DNA of 64,000 nucleotides from ZC4RG20 sp963782445 (GCA_963782445.1 CAWAJM010000001.1:4030001-4094000); one strand, 5' to 3'. Positions 8,001 to 17,563 are shown, numbered from the stretch's first letter. Program-made: numbers and translations. The notes: generated by a model not told the origin, from the sequence alone.

Positions 8001-8812
8001 CAGGGGAGTTCTCGCCGATGCTGTAAAGAGGGAAATTTGCTGCGTATGCGCTGCAGCTCGATCATATCGAGTTCGGCGCAGACGACGCCAGGACCCTCGC
8101 CGAGTTCCGCGAGCACGCGGCCCCAGGGACCGATGACGAGCGAATGACCGTAGGTCCTGCGCCCGCCGGCATGCTCGCCCCACTGGCCGGCCGCCACGAC
8201 GTAGACGAGCGACTCGACGGCACGGGCCGTCAGCAGCGGCAGCCAATGCGCCTCGCCGGTCGGCACCGTGAACGCGGCCGGCAGCACGAGAATGTCCATG
8301 CCGAGCACCCCGAGCCGATGAAACAGCGCCGGAAACCGCAGGTCGTAGCACACGCTCATACCGATGCCGCCCAGCGGCGTCTCGACGGCCACGACGCTGG
8401 TGCCGGGCTCGGTCGTCGCCGATTCGCGGTAGCTCTCGGACTCGCGCTCTGGAATCGCGACGTCGAACAAGTGGATCTTGTCGTAGTGCGCGACACAGCG
8501 GCCCTCGGGCCCGTAAAGCATTGACCTCGAAACGGCCCGTTCGTTCCGGTCCCGGATCGGCACCGTGCCGCCCACGAGCCAGATGCCGTGTGCCTTCGCG
8601 GCCTCCGCGAGAAATGTCTGGGCGGCTCCCTCGCCGGGCCGCTCGGCGGCCGCAAGCCGCTCGGCGTCCTCGGCGCCGAGGAACGAGAAATTCTCGGGAA
8701 GCACGACGAGCTCGGCCCCCTCCGCCGCTGCGCGCCCCACGAGCACATCCGCCTGCTCGAGGTTGCGAGCCACGTCCCGCCCGCTCGTCATCTGGATCGC
8801 CGCCGCCTTCAT
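8000..8812 (-). CDS. Carbon-nitrogen hydrolase (Nit1/YbeM-like)
   Basis: 270 codons, nitrilase superfamily. The catalytic triad is visible: Glu40 in VVLPENFSF, Lys112 in HYDKIHLFD and Cys155 in SVCYDLRFP. Members of this branch include the deaminated-glutathione amidase that clears a side product of transaminases, and the RFPALFHRLG and PTGEAHW segments fit it. The exact substrate is an inference. The gene lies 22 bases after yhdP and overlaps tldD by one base, a yhdP-nit-tldD order common in gammaproteobacteria. The start at 8812 (MKAAAIQMTS) is the conserved family start. Confidence 0.92.
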   Translation of the reverse strand: MKAAAIQMTSGRDVARNLEQADVLVGRAAAEGAELVVLPENFSFLGAEDAERLAAAERPGEGAAQTFLAEAAKAHGIWLVGGTVPIRDRNERAVSRSMLYGPEGRCVAHYDKIHLFDVAIPERESESYRESATTEPGTSVVAVETPLGGIGMSVCYDLRFPALFHRLGVLGMDILVLPAAFTVPTGEAHWLPLLTARAVESLVYVVAAGQWGEHAGGRRTYGHSLVIGPWGRVLAELGEGPGVVCAELDMIELQRIRSKFPSLQHRRELP

Positions 8813-8834
8813 GTCCGCGTCCTCGCCCTCCGTC

Positions 8835-11800
8835 TCAATGGGGCCCCGTGTGGACCGCCGCCTGCTCGTCGTGTCCGGCGGCAGCCGCATTGGGAGCCGG
8901 CTTCGCGAGCCCTCCGGGCGGCAGGTCCGCGCAGATGCGGCCCTTCTGCACCTCCTCGGGCGCGAGCCGCTCGACCTTGGGGGCATCCCATTTGCCCGTG
9001 ATGCAATACGACGCCCGCCCGATGCCCTTGAGGGGCTGCTTGAAGATACGCGTAAAAATCAACAGCGCCGCCCCGACGCCGGGACCGCCGATGAGCCCGC
9101 CCACCGTCGGCAGCACCTTGCCGGGCTCGGCCGCCACGACCGCCTGCTGGGCGTAATCGCGGTCGCGCAGCCCGACGCGGCCCGCCACGCCGATCTCGGC
9201 GGCCGGGCTCGAGACCTTGAGGTTGTTGGTGTAGGCATTGCCGTCGATGATCTCGAAATCGCCGTCGATCTTGTCGAAAACGAGACCTTTGTTGAACACG
9301 TCGCGAAAATCGAGCGCGAGCCGGCGAGGCAGCGCGGTGATGCTCATGAGGCCGACGACGCGGCCGGCACCGGGATCGATGTCGAGCAGGCTGCCGTTCT
9401 CGAAGTGCAGCGAAAGCCGGCCGGCGACGTGCTGCATCCATTCCGTGGTCGGCGCGCCGGGCCACTCGACCTGTGCCTTGACGACCGCCTGTTTGCCGGC
9501 CGCGATGGGGTCGACGGCGAGGTCGGCCAGCGCCGCCGCAACGTCCGTCGAGTGCAGCTCGAGCGAGAGCCGCGTCGAGAAGCCTGCGGGCCCGTCGAGC
9601 CAACCGCCGCTGCCGTCCACCGTAAGCCCCTTGCCGCGGCTCGCGAAAGACACGAGCTTCAGCCCCAGCGGATCGGCCTGCACGTCGGCTTTCACGTGGC
9701 CGAGGCGCCGCCGCCCGAAGCCGAGCTCGTCGGCATCGAGCGAGAGCCCGACGAGCTTGCGAGGATCGACCTTGGCGCCGAGCCCGTCACCGTCGCCGGG
9801 CTCGAGATACAGACGCTTCATGCGCGCGACTATCTGGGGTCTGCCGGCGAGGTCGCGCGGCACGCTGATATGGCCCGCGATGGGCTGGCTGTCTACGTCG
9901 ATGAGCCAGGCGGAACTGCCGGCACGCACATCGAGCTTGGTGGGTCCGAGGCGTTGGCCGAAGACGCGGCAATCGGCGATGTCGAGGCTCGCGTGTTCGA
10001 ACAGGCTGCCGACCGATGCGTCGGCGAGCGCGGAGCCCGGGGCGGAACCGCCCATGAGCGCGATCCAGTCGTCGAAGTGCAGTTCGGGCAGCGTACCGTC
10101 GACGACGAGCCCGCGGCCGGGCGGCGGCGGCTCCGCACCGCCGAAGCGCAGCGCGCCGCCGACGAGGCGCCGCCGTCCCGTGCCGTCTGCGAAGCTCAGC
10201 GTAAAGCGCCGCGTGGCGCCGAAGTGCCCCGCGACGCTGAGGTGATCGCTGTCGGGCAACTCGATATCGAGGCCCAGCGCAACGGGCTCCGCCGGCGCCT
10301 TCGCGAACGGAGCCGGCAGGTTCAACGCGACGCCCGCAAGGTTGGAGGAAACCTCGATCTTGAGCGGCGGGGCGGCGCCCGCGGCGGGCTGTGCCGGTAT
10401 CGACAGCCGTCCGCGCCAACGCGTCTGCCCGGCCGCGAGGCGCGCGAACGGCAGATGGAACGCCCTCGCGACGGCGTCGGCTGTCACCTCGCCCGAAAAA
10501 TCGAGCAGGGCCCGATAACCGCCGGCGGCATCGGGCGGCGGCCCGACGCTGGCCGTGATCGGTCCGTCGAGAAATATGCCGTGAATGTCGCGGCCGCTAA
10601 GCTCGCCGTTCGAGAGATCGAGCGTGCCGTCGAGCTGGGTCGCGTGCGGGTCGAAGCCGTCGACGGCGAGCTCGGCATGCTGGAGGCCGAGCTTCGCGCG
10701 CAGCTTATAGGCGGACATGTCCTTGAGCGGCAGGGTGAGATCGAGCGCCACGGTGCCGCCGCCGGCGGGCGAATGCAGACGGTCGTAGCCCGGGCCCAGC
10801 CGATGGGCGATGAGCGGCGCGTCCTGGAGGAACGTGAGCACGTCCGCGAGGTGCCCGCTCGTGTCCGCCCGCACGCGCAGCACGGCCTTCCGGAGATCCG
10901 GGATGTCGACGCGCACGTCGCGGCTCCTGTTGCCGAGCACGCGTCCGGTCGCACGCGCCGCGAACCCCGCATTCACGAAATTCACCTTGCCGTTGAGATC
11001 GACGGCGCGCGGCCAGCCGTGAACGTATTCGAGCACGGCGCCGGTCACGTCGGCCTCGACGCTGAACCGGCCTTGGCCCGCGTCGAACGGAAAGGCCTTG
11101 AGCGGGCCGACGAAGCTCATTTCGGCGCCTTTCGCGCGCCCGCCCTGCAGGCTGCGGTCGAGCCAGCGGACGACGCCCGGGGGCATCGCGTGCACGGGCA
11201 AGTAGCGTTTGGCGGCCACGACGGCGAACGGGCCGATGTGGGTCTGCATGTCGAGCAGCGCGGAGCCGCCGCGGGCGGGCAGCGTGAGCTCGAGGTTCGA
11301 GCTCGTCCGCGCGTCGGCGTTGTCGACCTCGAGGTCGTCGCTGACGATGCGGATGCCGTCGTAGCCCTTGCGCCAAATCACCGTGCCCGAGACGCGGCCG
11401 AGGTCGAGCTTCCGGCGGAACAGGCGGCGGTAATCCAGATCGGCCGAGCGCGCGTCGAGGCTCACGCGGCCGCTATCCGAATCCGCGCGCAGCTCGCCCG
11501 AGAGCCCGTCGAAGCCGGGCCAGTCGCCGGCAGCGGCGACGCCGAGCCCTTCGAAGCCGCCCGAGACGGAGTAGCCCCAGCCCTGCCCCGAGCGCTCCAG
11601 CGCGAAGTCGACGTGCGAGAGCTCGCCGCGCGGATCGAGCTCGAGCCAGCGTTTGGCGAGCGCGTTCTCGCCGAGCGCGTGCGCGAGCGGGTCGAGGTCC
11701 TCGAGCCGCACGAAGTCGCCATGCAGCTTGACACGGGAGAGGCCGGCCGGCCCGCGGGCCACGTCGACGACGGCGTCGGCTCCCTTGGGCCAGGTCCGGC

Positions 11801-12764
11801 CCGCGCGCTCGATGTTCATGTCGCTGAGCATGAGCCGCCAGCCGCTGGCATTGCGCAGCCATTCGGCCGAGAACGCCGCGTGGCGATAGCCGTCGTCTGC
11901 GCCGGAGTTCGCGGACCACTCGATGCCGTCGAGCGAGGCCTGTGCCATGGCGCGTGACAGTATGCCGTCGCGCCAATCGAGCCAGATGCCGAGATCGCCG
12001 CTGCCCTGCGCGGGCAGGGCCGCCAAGCGCGGCAGGGCCTTCGCGAGCACGCCGAGCGCCACGCCGCGCAGGTCCCCGAAGAGACGCCAGTTCTTGCCGA
12101 GGTCTGCGACGGAATGAAACTCGGCCTGCGCCGAAACCTCGAAACGGCGGCCGAGCTGCGGCGGCGGCTCGGCGCTCGCGCGCAGCTGGAGCAGGTCGGC
12201 GCCACGCGTCAGCGAAGCGTCGACGCCGTGGAACGTCCACGCGACGTTCCTGCCGCGGTCGACGTAGACGACGATGCTGTCGGTGACGCCGAGCTCGACG
12301 CCGGGCGGGACGACGAGCGCAAGATCGAGGTGCGCCTCGCTCGAATCCGGGCCGCCGAGCAAGTGCAACGTGCGGTCGGCCTCGCGGATCACGGTCAGCC
12401 GCGTGCCGTCGAACGCGAGCCGGCTGATGCGCAGGCGGCGATCGGCGAGCGCGGCCCACAGGTCGATGACGACGCTCGCGCGGTCGGAGACGAGGAACGG
12501 CTGCGAAGCGCCCTGGGCCGTGACCGACACGTCGCGGAACGTGAGCTCGGGCCCGCGCAGCCCGAAGCGCGCATCCATCTTGTCGAAGTCGAGGCTGAGG
12601 CCCAGCGACGAATCGACCCAGGCCTTGAGCTGGGCCTGATAGCTCGGCAGCTCGGCGACGACGAGGCGGAACCCGCCGAGCGCGATGCCGAGCAGGATCA
12701 CGAGCACGGCGAGGCCCGCGAGGAGCGCGCGCAGCGTTCTCGTTAGAAGCGTGCGGGTCTTCAC
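8835..12764 (-). CDS. yhdP: YhdP, AsmA-like envelope lipid-transport protein
   Basis: 1309 codons, close to the usual length of about 1270. One N-terminal membrane anchor (about residues 11-35) is followed by a very long periplasmic region of beta-rich repeats, ending in an AsmA-like C-terminal domain (EVQKGRICADLPPG region excluded). YhdP, TamB and YdbH are partly redundant bridge proteins that carry phospholipid from the inner to the outer membrane. The start is GTG at 12764 and overlaps the rng stop by four bases (GTGA), which shows translational coupling. It sits between rng and the nitrilase-tldD pair, the conserved order. Confidence 0.94.
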   Translation of the reverse strand: MKTRTLLTRTLRALLAGLAVLVILLGIALGGFRLVVAELPSYQAQLKAWVDSSLGLSLDFDKMDARFGLRGPELTFRDVSVTAQGASQPFLVSDRASVVIDLWAALADRRLRISRLAFDGTRLTVIREADRTLHLLGGPDSSEAHLDLALVVPPGVELGVTDSIVVYVDRGRNVAWTFHGVDASLTRGADLLQLRASAEPPPQLGRRFEVSAQAEFHSVADLGKNWRLFGDLRGVALGVLAKALPRLAALPAQGSGDLGIWLDWRDGILSRAMAQASLDGIEWSANSGADDGYRHAAFSAEWLRNASGWRLMLSDMNIERAGRTWPKGADAVVDVARGPAGLSRVKLHGDFVRLEDLDPLAHALGENALAKRWLELDPRGELSHVDFALERSGQGWGYSVSGGFEGLGVAAAGDWPGFDGLSGELRADSDSGRVSLDARSADLDYRRLFRRKLDLGRVSGTVIWRKGYDGIRIVSDDLEVDNADARTSSNLELTLPARGGSALLDMQTHIGPFAVVAAKRYLPVHAMPPGVVRWLDRSLQGGRAKGAEMSFVGPLKAFPFDAGQGRFSVEADVTGAVLEYVHGWPRAVDLNGKVNFVNAGFAARATGRVLGNRSRDVRVDIPDLRKAVLRVRADTSGHLADVLTFLQDAPLIAHRLGPGYDRLHSPAGGGTVALDLTLPLKDMSAYKLRAKLGLQHAELAVDGFDPHATQLDGTLDLSNGELSGRDIHGIFLDGPITASVGPPPDAAGGYRALLDFSGEVTADAVARAFHLPFARLAAGQTRWRGRLSIPAQPAAGAAPPLKIEVSSNLAGVALNLPAPFAKAPAEPVALGLDIELPDSDHLSVAGHFGATRRFTLSFADGTGRRRLVGGALRFGGAEPPPPGRGLVVDGTLPELHFDDWIALMGGSAPGSALADASVGSLFEHASLDIADCRVFGQRLGPTKLDVRAGSSAWLIDVDSQPIAGHISVPRDLAGRPQIVARMKRLYLEPGDGDGLGAKVDPRKLVGLSLDADELGFGRRRLGHVKADVQADPLGLKLVSFASRGKGLTVDGSGGWLDGPAGFSTRLSLELHSTDVAAALADLAVDPIAAGKQAVVKAQVEWPGAPTTEWMQHVAGRLSLHFENGSLLDIDPGAGRVVGLMSITALPRRLALDFRDVFNKGLVFDKIDGDFEIIDGNAYTNNLKVSSPAAEIGVAGRVGLRDRDYAQQAVVAAEPGKVLPTVGGLIGGPGVGAALLIFTRIFKQPLKGIGRASYCITGKWDAPKVERLAPEEVQKGRICADLPPGGLAKPAPNAAAAGHDEQAAVHTGPH

Positions 12765-14227
12765 ATCAGCACGACGTCGAACTGGTCCGGCGCATAAAGC
12801 GTCTCGCTCTGCAGCCTGATCTGCTTTCCCGTGATCTCTTCGAGCTCGGCGATGCTCGCGGACTCCTCGTCGAGCAGCCGTTCGATGACGTCCGGTTTCG
12901 CAAAGATAAGCAGTTCCTGGAAATCGAATTGCCGGTGCTGGCGCAGGATCTCGCGAAAGATCTCGTAACAGACTGTTTCCGGCGTCTTGACGAAACCGCG
13001 CCCCTCGCAGCTCGGGCAGGCCTGGCAGAGCACGTGCTCGAGACTCTCGCGCGTGCGCTTGCGCGTCATCTCTACGAGACCGAGCGGGGAGACGTTCATG
13101 ATCTGTGTCTTGGCGTGATCGCCGGCCAGCCGGGCCGTCAGCGCCTGCAGCACCTGGTTCTTATGCTCCTCCTCGATCATGTCGATGAAGTCGATAATGA
13201 TGATGCCGCCGAGGTTGCGCAGCCGCAATTGTCGTGCGATCGCAACGGCCGCCTCGAGGTTCGTGCGGAAGATCGTCTCCTCGAGATTGCGGTGGCCGAC
13301 GTACCCGCCCGTGTTCACGTCGATCGTGGTCATGGCCTCGGTCTGGTCGAAGATCAGGTAGCCGCCGGATTTCAACGCGACCTTGCGCTTGAGCGCCCGA
13401 TCTATCTCGTCCTCGACGCCGTACAGATCGAACAGCGGCCGCGGCTCGGCGTAGAGCTCGATCCTGGCCGAGAGGTGCGGCATGAAGCGGTTCACGAAGT
13501 CGCGCATGCGGGCGAACTCGCGCTCGGAGTCGACGCGCACGCGATCGATCTCGGGCCCGAGCAGGTCCCGGAGCACGCGCAGGGGCAGCGGCAGATCCTC
13601 GTAGACGAGCTGGCCCGCGCCCGCCGCGGCGGCGGCCTCCTCGATGGCCTCCCACAGCTTCTGCAGGAACAGCATGTCGGCCCGCAGCGCCTCGAGCGAG
13701 GCCCCTTCGGCGGCCGTGCGCACGATATAGCCGGCCCCGGTAGGCGGCGAGACGATGGAATCCATGAGCGCGCGCAGACGGTTACGTTCCTCCTCGTCCT
13801 CGATGCGGGCCGAGACGCCGATGCCGCTGCCGGTCGGCAGCATGACAAGGTAGCGCGACGGGATCGTGATGTGCGTCGTGAGCCTTGCACCTTTCGTGCC
13901 CAGCGGGTCCTTGAGGACCTGAACGAGCAGCTGATCCCCTTCGTTGACGACCTCGCGAATATTCGGCTCGCCGTCGCGGTCCGGCACCTCCTCGGTGGAG
14001 TTGCGCACGATGTCGGAGGCATGCAGAAAGGCGGTGCGCTCGAGCCCCAAGTCGACGAAGGCGGCCTGCATGCCGGGCAGCACGCGCGAGACGCGGCCCC
14101 GGTAGATGTTGCTGATGAGACCGCGGCGGCTCGCGCGCTCGATGAGCACTTCCTGCAGCACGCCGTTCTCGACGAGCGCGGCGCGCGCCTCACGCGGCGT
14201 CGCGTTGATGAGGATCTCGGCGGTCAC
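12761..14227 (-). CDS. rng: Ribonuclease G
   Basis: 488 codons against 489 in E. coli. RNase G is a 5'-monophosphate-dependent endonuclease that matures the 5' end of 16S rRNA and degrades some mRNAs. The S1 RNA-binding domain spans about residues 38-125. The catalytic aspartates lie in TTIDVNTGG and IIIIDFIDM, and the zinc-link cysteines are in CQACPSC. There is no long RNase E-type scaffold, so it is G rather than E. The GTG start at 14227 overlaps the maf stop by four bases (GTGA). A longer upstream frame would run through maf and is rejected. Confidence 0.97.
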   Translation of the reverse strand: MTAEILINATPREARAALVENGVLQEVLIERASRRGLISNIYRGRVSRVLPGMQAAFVDLGLERTAFLHASDIVRNSTEEVPDRDGEPNIREVVNEGDQLLVQVLKDPLGTKGARLTTHITIPSRYLVMLPTGSGIGVSARIEDEEERNRLRALMDSIVSPPTGAGYIVRTAAEGASLEALRADMLFLQKLWEAIEEAAAAAGAGQLVYEDLPLPLRVLRDLLGPEIDRVRVDSEREFARMRDFVNRFMPHLSARIELYAEPRPLFDLYGVEDEIDRALKRKVALKSGGYLIFDQTEAMTTIDVNTGGYVGHRNLEETIFRTNLEAAVAIARQLRLRNLGGIIIIDFIDMIEEEHKNQVLQALTARLAGDHAKTQIMNVSPLGLVEMTRKRTRESLEHVLCQACPSCEGRGFVKTPETVCYEIFREILRQHRQFDFQELLIFAKPDVIERLLDEESASIAELEEITGKQIRLQSETLYAPDQFDVVLM

Positions 14228-14832
14228 GCCGGTTTCCGCGCGCCGTATAGCCAGGCCGGCAGGCCGATGCGCTCGAGCAGGGAGGCGGTCTCGAAGAGCG
14301 GCAGCCCCATGACGGCCGAGTAGCTGCCCGAGATGTGGGCGACGAACGCCGCGCCGTAGCCCTGAATGCCGTAGCCGCCGGCCTTGTCGTAGGGCTCGCC
14401 CGTCGCACAGTAGGCGCGGCGCTCGGCCTGCGTCGTGGCGCGGAAGGTGACCTCGCTCGCCGCGAGCGCGTGCTCGAGCGCTCGGCCCGCGCGCAGCGCA
14501 ACACCGGTGTAGACGGCATGCTTGCGGCCCGAGAGCCGTTCGAGCATCGCGAGCGCCTCCGCCTCCCCGCCGGGCTTGCCGAGGACCTCGCCGTCGATGA
14601 CGACGGCCGTATCGGCCGCGAGCACGGGAGCCTCGGCCGCCGCCGGCAGAAGCGCGCAGGCGGCCTCGGCCTTGGCCCCGGCGAGACGCAGGACATAGTC
14701 GGCCGGATCTTCGCCGCGCCGGACGTCCTCGTCGATGTCGGCCGGACAGGCCTCGAACGGCACGCCGAGCTGCTCGAGCAGCTGGCTGCGCCGCGGCGAA
14801 GCCGATGCGAGATATACGAAATTCCTGCGCAT
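14224..14832 (-). CDS. maf: Maf-like dTTP/UTP pyrophosphatase (YhdE type)
   Basis: 202 codons. Maf proteins are nucleotide pyrophosphatases that remove non-canonical or excess nucleotides. Visible motifs are LASASPRRSQLL at residues 8-19 and VLAADTAVVIDGEVLGKP, with the catalytic Asp74. Also visible is YDKAGGYGIQGYGAAF. The neighbour rng and the sequence fit YhdE (dTTP/UTP) rather than YceF (m7GTP); that choice is an inference from context. It is coupled to rng by a GTGA overlap. A family B repeat separates it from rlmH upstream. Confidence 0.94.
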   Translation of the reverse strand: MRRNFVYLASASPRRSQLLEQLGVPFEACPADIDEDVRRGEDPADYVLRLAGAKAEAACALLPAAAEAPVLAADTAVVIDGEVLGKPGGEAEALAMLERLSGRKHAVYTGVALRAGRALEHALAASEVTFRATTQAERRAYCATGEPYDKAGGYGIQGYGAAFVAHISGSYSAVMGLPLFETASLLERIGLPAWLYGARKPA

Positions 14833-14878
14833 TCAAGCGACTATAAGGCCTCGTTCCACGCTCGCCTAGGGGGTCCCC

Positions 14879-14967
14879 GAAAAAGGGGTCAGAGCCCTTT
14901 TTGCGAGCAACGTCTGCGGCGCACCGCCGCGGCTTCGGCTCCGCAAAAAAGGCTCTGACCCCTTTTT
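14879..14967. repeat. Family B inverted half-sites (maf/rlmH)
   Basis: A left half of 27 bases (14879-14905) around AAAAGGGGTCAGAGCCCTTT and a right half at 14942-14967 are complementary except for about one base. Between them is a 36-base GC-rich spacer. Each half is itself a small hairpin with loop GTCAGAG. It lies between two co-directional genes of the same run, so it could attenuate or process the rlmH-maf message. Confidence 0.85.
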
Positions 14968-14977
14968 CTTGCGGCGA

Positions 14978-15448
14978 TCACGGCCGATGGTACGGGTGGC
15001 GCTCGAGGACGCTCCAGGCCCGGTACAGGGCCTCGGCGGCGACGATACGCGCCAGACCGTGCGGGAGCGTGAGGCGGGACAAGCTCCAGCGCTCGTCGGC
15101 ACGCTCGAGACACGCCGCCGAGAGCCCGTCCGGACCGCCCAGCAGCATGCAGACCGGCGCGCCGACCGTGAGCCAGGTCTCGAGCCGGCCCGCGAGCGCC
15201 GCCGTATCCCACTCCTTGCCGCGCTCGTCGAGCGCGACGACCCGGGCGCCGGCCGGCACGACGGCGAGCAGCCGCTGGCCCTCGCGCTCGACGGCCGCCT
15301 GGGCCGGCTGCGACGGGGACCGCCGCCCGAGCGGGATCTCCCGGAGCTCGAGTGTGCAGCTGCCCTTGAGGCGCCTCGCGTACTCCGCGTAGCCCTGCGC
15401 CACCCACGTCGGCTGCCGATTCGCGGCCGCGACGAGCACGAGGCGCAA
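14978..15448 (-). CDS. rlmH: 23S rRNA pseudouridine-1915 N3-methyltransferase
   Basis: 156 codons, the standard size. RlmH is a SPOUT methyltransferase that methylates pseudouridine 1915 in helix 69 of 23S rRNA on assembled 70S ribosomes. The SAM-binding trefoil knot is visible as CMLLGGPDGLS and the C-terminal LSLSRLTLPHG-type segment, ending EALYRAWSVLERHPYHRP, which is strongly conserved. It lies 30 bases after rsfS, the usual rsfS-rlmH pair. The next gene, maf, follows after a 145-base gap filled largely by a family B repeat. Confidence 0.97.
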   Translation of the reverse strand: MRLVLVAAANRQPTWVAQGYAEYARRLKGSCTLELREIPLGRRSPSQPAQAAVEREGQRLLAVVPAGARVVALDERGKEWDTAALAGRLETWLTVGAPVCMLLGGPDGLSAACLERADERWSLSRLTLPHGLARIVAAEALYRAWSVLERHPYHRP

Positions 15449-15478
15449 GTCAGCCTCCGGCGGCCGCCGCCCGCGGCG

Positions 15479-15850
15479 TCACACCTCGGCCGCCTCGTCG
15501 CGCGCGGCGAAGTCCCAGAGCTTCTCGATATTGTAGAAGTCCCGCACGCGCGGAAGCATGACGTGGACGATGACGTCCGAGAGATCGACGAGCACCCACT
15601 CGCCCGCCTCCTGCCCCTCCACGCCGAGAGGTTTGTACCCTTCCTCCTTGCAGCGCTCGATAATGCGATCGGCGATCGACCGCACGTGGCGGTCCGAACG
15701 GCCGCTCGCGACGATCATCGTATCCGCGATCGGCGTCAGATGAGTGACGTTGAGGCTCACGACCCGCTCGGCCTTCATGTCGTCGAGCGCATCGACGACG
15801 AGCTCCGCGAGGCCCTTACGCGTTGGCGCGTTCCGAGGTCTTTTCGGCAT
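15479..15850 (-). CDS. rsfS: Ribosome silencing factor RsfS
   Basis: 123 codons. RsfS binds L14 on the 50S subunit and blocks joining to 30S when nutrients are scarce. The fold is marked by LAELVVDALDDMKAERVV near the N terminus, then TMIVASGRSDRHVRSIAD and WVLVDLSDVIVHVMLPRVRDFYNIEKLW, all typical. The start at 15850 (MPKRPRNAPT) is chosen because the conserved domain begins 13 residues later. It overlaps the 3' end of nadD by 35 bases, so translation of the two is probably linked. Confidence 0.96.
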   Translation of the reverse strand: MPKRPRNAPTRKGLAELVVDALDDMKAERVVSLNVTHLTPIADTMIVASGRSDRHVRSIADRIIERCKEEGYKPLGVEGQEAGEWVLVDLSDVIVHVMLPRVRDFYNIEKLWDFAARDEAAEV

Positions 15851-16472
15851 AACACTCCGTATCGAGGATGATGCGCCGGACGGCGTCCGGCACGAGGTAG
15901 CGCGGGTCCATACCGGCGCGCACGCCGGCACGGAGCTCCGTCGACGAAATCTCGAGCTGCGTCACGGGCTCGACGTGAATGCGGCCCGCGCCCGTCGCGA
16001 GATCCTCCGGCCGCAGCGTCCGGCGCGCCTGGATGAGCTCGCCGAGGACGCCCGTCTCCGGGACGTGCCAGCCGGGCCGGTGGGCGACGACGACGTGCGC
16101 GAGCTCGAGCAGCCGCTCCCAGCGGTGCCAGCTCGGCAGGCCGAGGAAAGCGTCCATGCCGAGCAGCAGGCACAAGGCACTGTCCGGCAGGTCTGTGCGC
16201 AGGCTCTCGAGCGTGTCGACCGTGTACGACGGCCCGGGACGCTCGAGCTCCCGGCCATCGGCCACGAAGTGCGGTTCCTCGCGGATGGCCGCGCGGAGCA
16301 TGCGCAGCCTGAGCCGGCCCGGGGTCGTCGGCGCTGGCCGATGCGGCGGATACGCGCATGGGATGAAGCGCACCTCGGTCAGCCTGAGGCGCGCGAGCAG
16401 CTCGAAACCCGTCCGAAGGTGACCGTAATGGATCGGATCGAACGTGCCGCCGAAAATGCCGATGACCCGCAT
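15816..16472 (-). CDS. nadD: Nicotinate-nucleotide adenylyltransferase
   Basis: 218 codons. NadD transfers AMP from ATP to nicotinate mononucleotide in NAD synthesis. GGTFDPIHYGHL at residues 8-19 holds the HxGH nucleotidyltransferase motif, and LEISSTELR near residue 176 is the ISSTxxR phosphate-binding motif. LLLGMDAFLGLPSWHRWERL is the family's substrate-binding segment. holA lies 10 bases upstream and rsfS overlaps its 3' end, matching the conserved holA-nadD-rsfS-rlmH order. Confidence 0.97.
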   Translation of the reverse strand: MRVIGIFGGTFDPIHYGHLRTGFELLARLRLTEVRFIPCAYPPHRPAPTTPGRLRLRMLRAAIREEPHFVADGRELERPGPSYTVDTLESLRTDLPDSALCLLLGMDAFLGLPSWHRWERLLELAHVVVAHRPGWHVPETGVLGELIQARRTLRPEDLATGAGRIHVEPVTQLEISSTELRAGVRAGMDPRYLVPDAVRRIILDTECYAEKTSERANA

Positions 16473-16482
16473 CGTGCGACGA

Positions 16483-17541
16483 TCAAACCGCGCTCGGGAC
16501 CGCGCCCGAGCCGGCGCCGGGCCGGGGCTTCGCGCGCGGCTCGAGCATCGCCGTGACGAGGGCCCCGAGGCCGTCCCACGGCCTCGCCCCGAGCCCGCCC
16601 TTGACGAGGGCGTCGACGTCGACGGCTTGCTTCAACAGTCCCTTCAGCCGCTCCCACTCATACCGCTTCAGCGCTTTCGTCACGAGCGGCTGGCGCCGAC
16701 GCCAGACGCCATTGCGGGCGAAAGCGGTCTCGATCCTCTCCCCGCCCGCGAGCGCGAACTTCAGCCGCGCGAGCAGGCAGAGCTCTCTTCCCAAGGACCA
16801 GGATACCAGAACGGGCTGGACGCCCTCGGCCCTGAGGCCCGCAAGCACCCGAAGCGCCCGGGGGGCGTCGCCCGCGAGCACGGCGTCGGTCAGCAGGAAC
16901 ACGTCGAAGCGCGCGCTGTTGGCGACGGCATCGAGGACGGCCGCCGCGTCGATCTCGCGCCCCCCCGCAGTCAGTGCGAGCTTCCTGAGCTCCTGATCGG
17001 CGGCCAGCAGGTTTCCCTCCACGCGCTCGGCCAAGGCTTCCGCTGCGCCGCGGCTGAACGTCAGCCGCTGCTGCGCCGCCCGCTCGGCGATCCAGCGCGG
17101 CAGCTCCACGCGATCGACGGGCCAAACCTCGACGACCATGCCCGCTTCCTCGAAGGCCTTGACCCAAACCGATTTGGCCGTCGAAGCGTCGAGGCGGCCG
17201 CCGGCGCCGACGAGCAGCAGGCGGTCGGAATCGGGGCGCGCGAGCAGCCGGCGCAACGTCTTGGCGCCGGCATCGCCGGGCCGCGGCGCGGCCAGCCTGA
17301 GCTCGACGATCTTGCGTGTCGCGAACAACGAGAGATTGTCCGCTTCGCCCTCGAGCTCATCCCATTTGAAGCTGCGGTCGACGACGTGCAGCTCGCGCTC
17401 CTCGAAGCCCTGGCGCCGCGCCGCATCGCGGACGGCTTCGAGAGCCTCGCCGAGCAGCAGCGGCTCGTCGCCGGCCACGAGGTACGCGGGCGCGAGGCGC
17501 TCGCGCAGGTGCTTGTGCAATTGCCGCTGAGGAATCTTCAA
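16483..17541 (-). CDS. holA: DNA polymerase III delta subunit
   Basis: 352 codons; E. coli HolA has 343. The delta subunit is the clamp-loader wrench that opens the beta clamp. N-terminal PAYLVAGDEPLLLGEALEAVR is the degenerate AAA module; RFDVFLLTDAVLAGDAPRALRVL lies in the central domain, and the C-terminal collar begins near residue 230 (GVQPVLVSWSLGRELCLLAR). In most gammaproteobacteria lptE lies directly upstream of holA; here a Trm112-type gene does, and lptE is found beside leuS at 20922. Confidence 0.96.
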   Translation of the reverse strand: MKIPQRQLHKHLRERLAPAYLVAGDEPLLLGEALEAVRDAARRQGFEERELHVVDRSFKWDELEGEADNLSLFATRKIVELRLAAPRPGDAGAKTLRRLLARPDSDRLLLVGAGGRLDASTAKSVWVKAFEEAGMVVEVWPVDRVELPRWIAERAAQQRLTFSRGAAEALAERVEGNLLAADQELRKLALTAGGREIDAAAVLDAVANSARFDVFLLTDAVLAGDAPRALRVLAGLRAEGVQPVLVSWSLGRELCLLARLKFALAGGERIETAFARNGVWRRRQPLVTKALKRYEWERLKGLLKQAVDVDALVKGGLGARPWDGLGALVTAMLEPRAKPRPGAGSGAVPSAV

Positions 17542-17563
17542 CGCGGGCCAGACACCACTTTAC

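Noticed and set aside
8565..11957. 1130-codon plus-strand open frame opposite yhdP
   Set aside because: No recognisable motif, low complexity, and lies over the well-supported yhdP and nitrilase genes.
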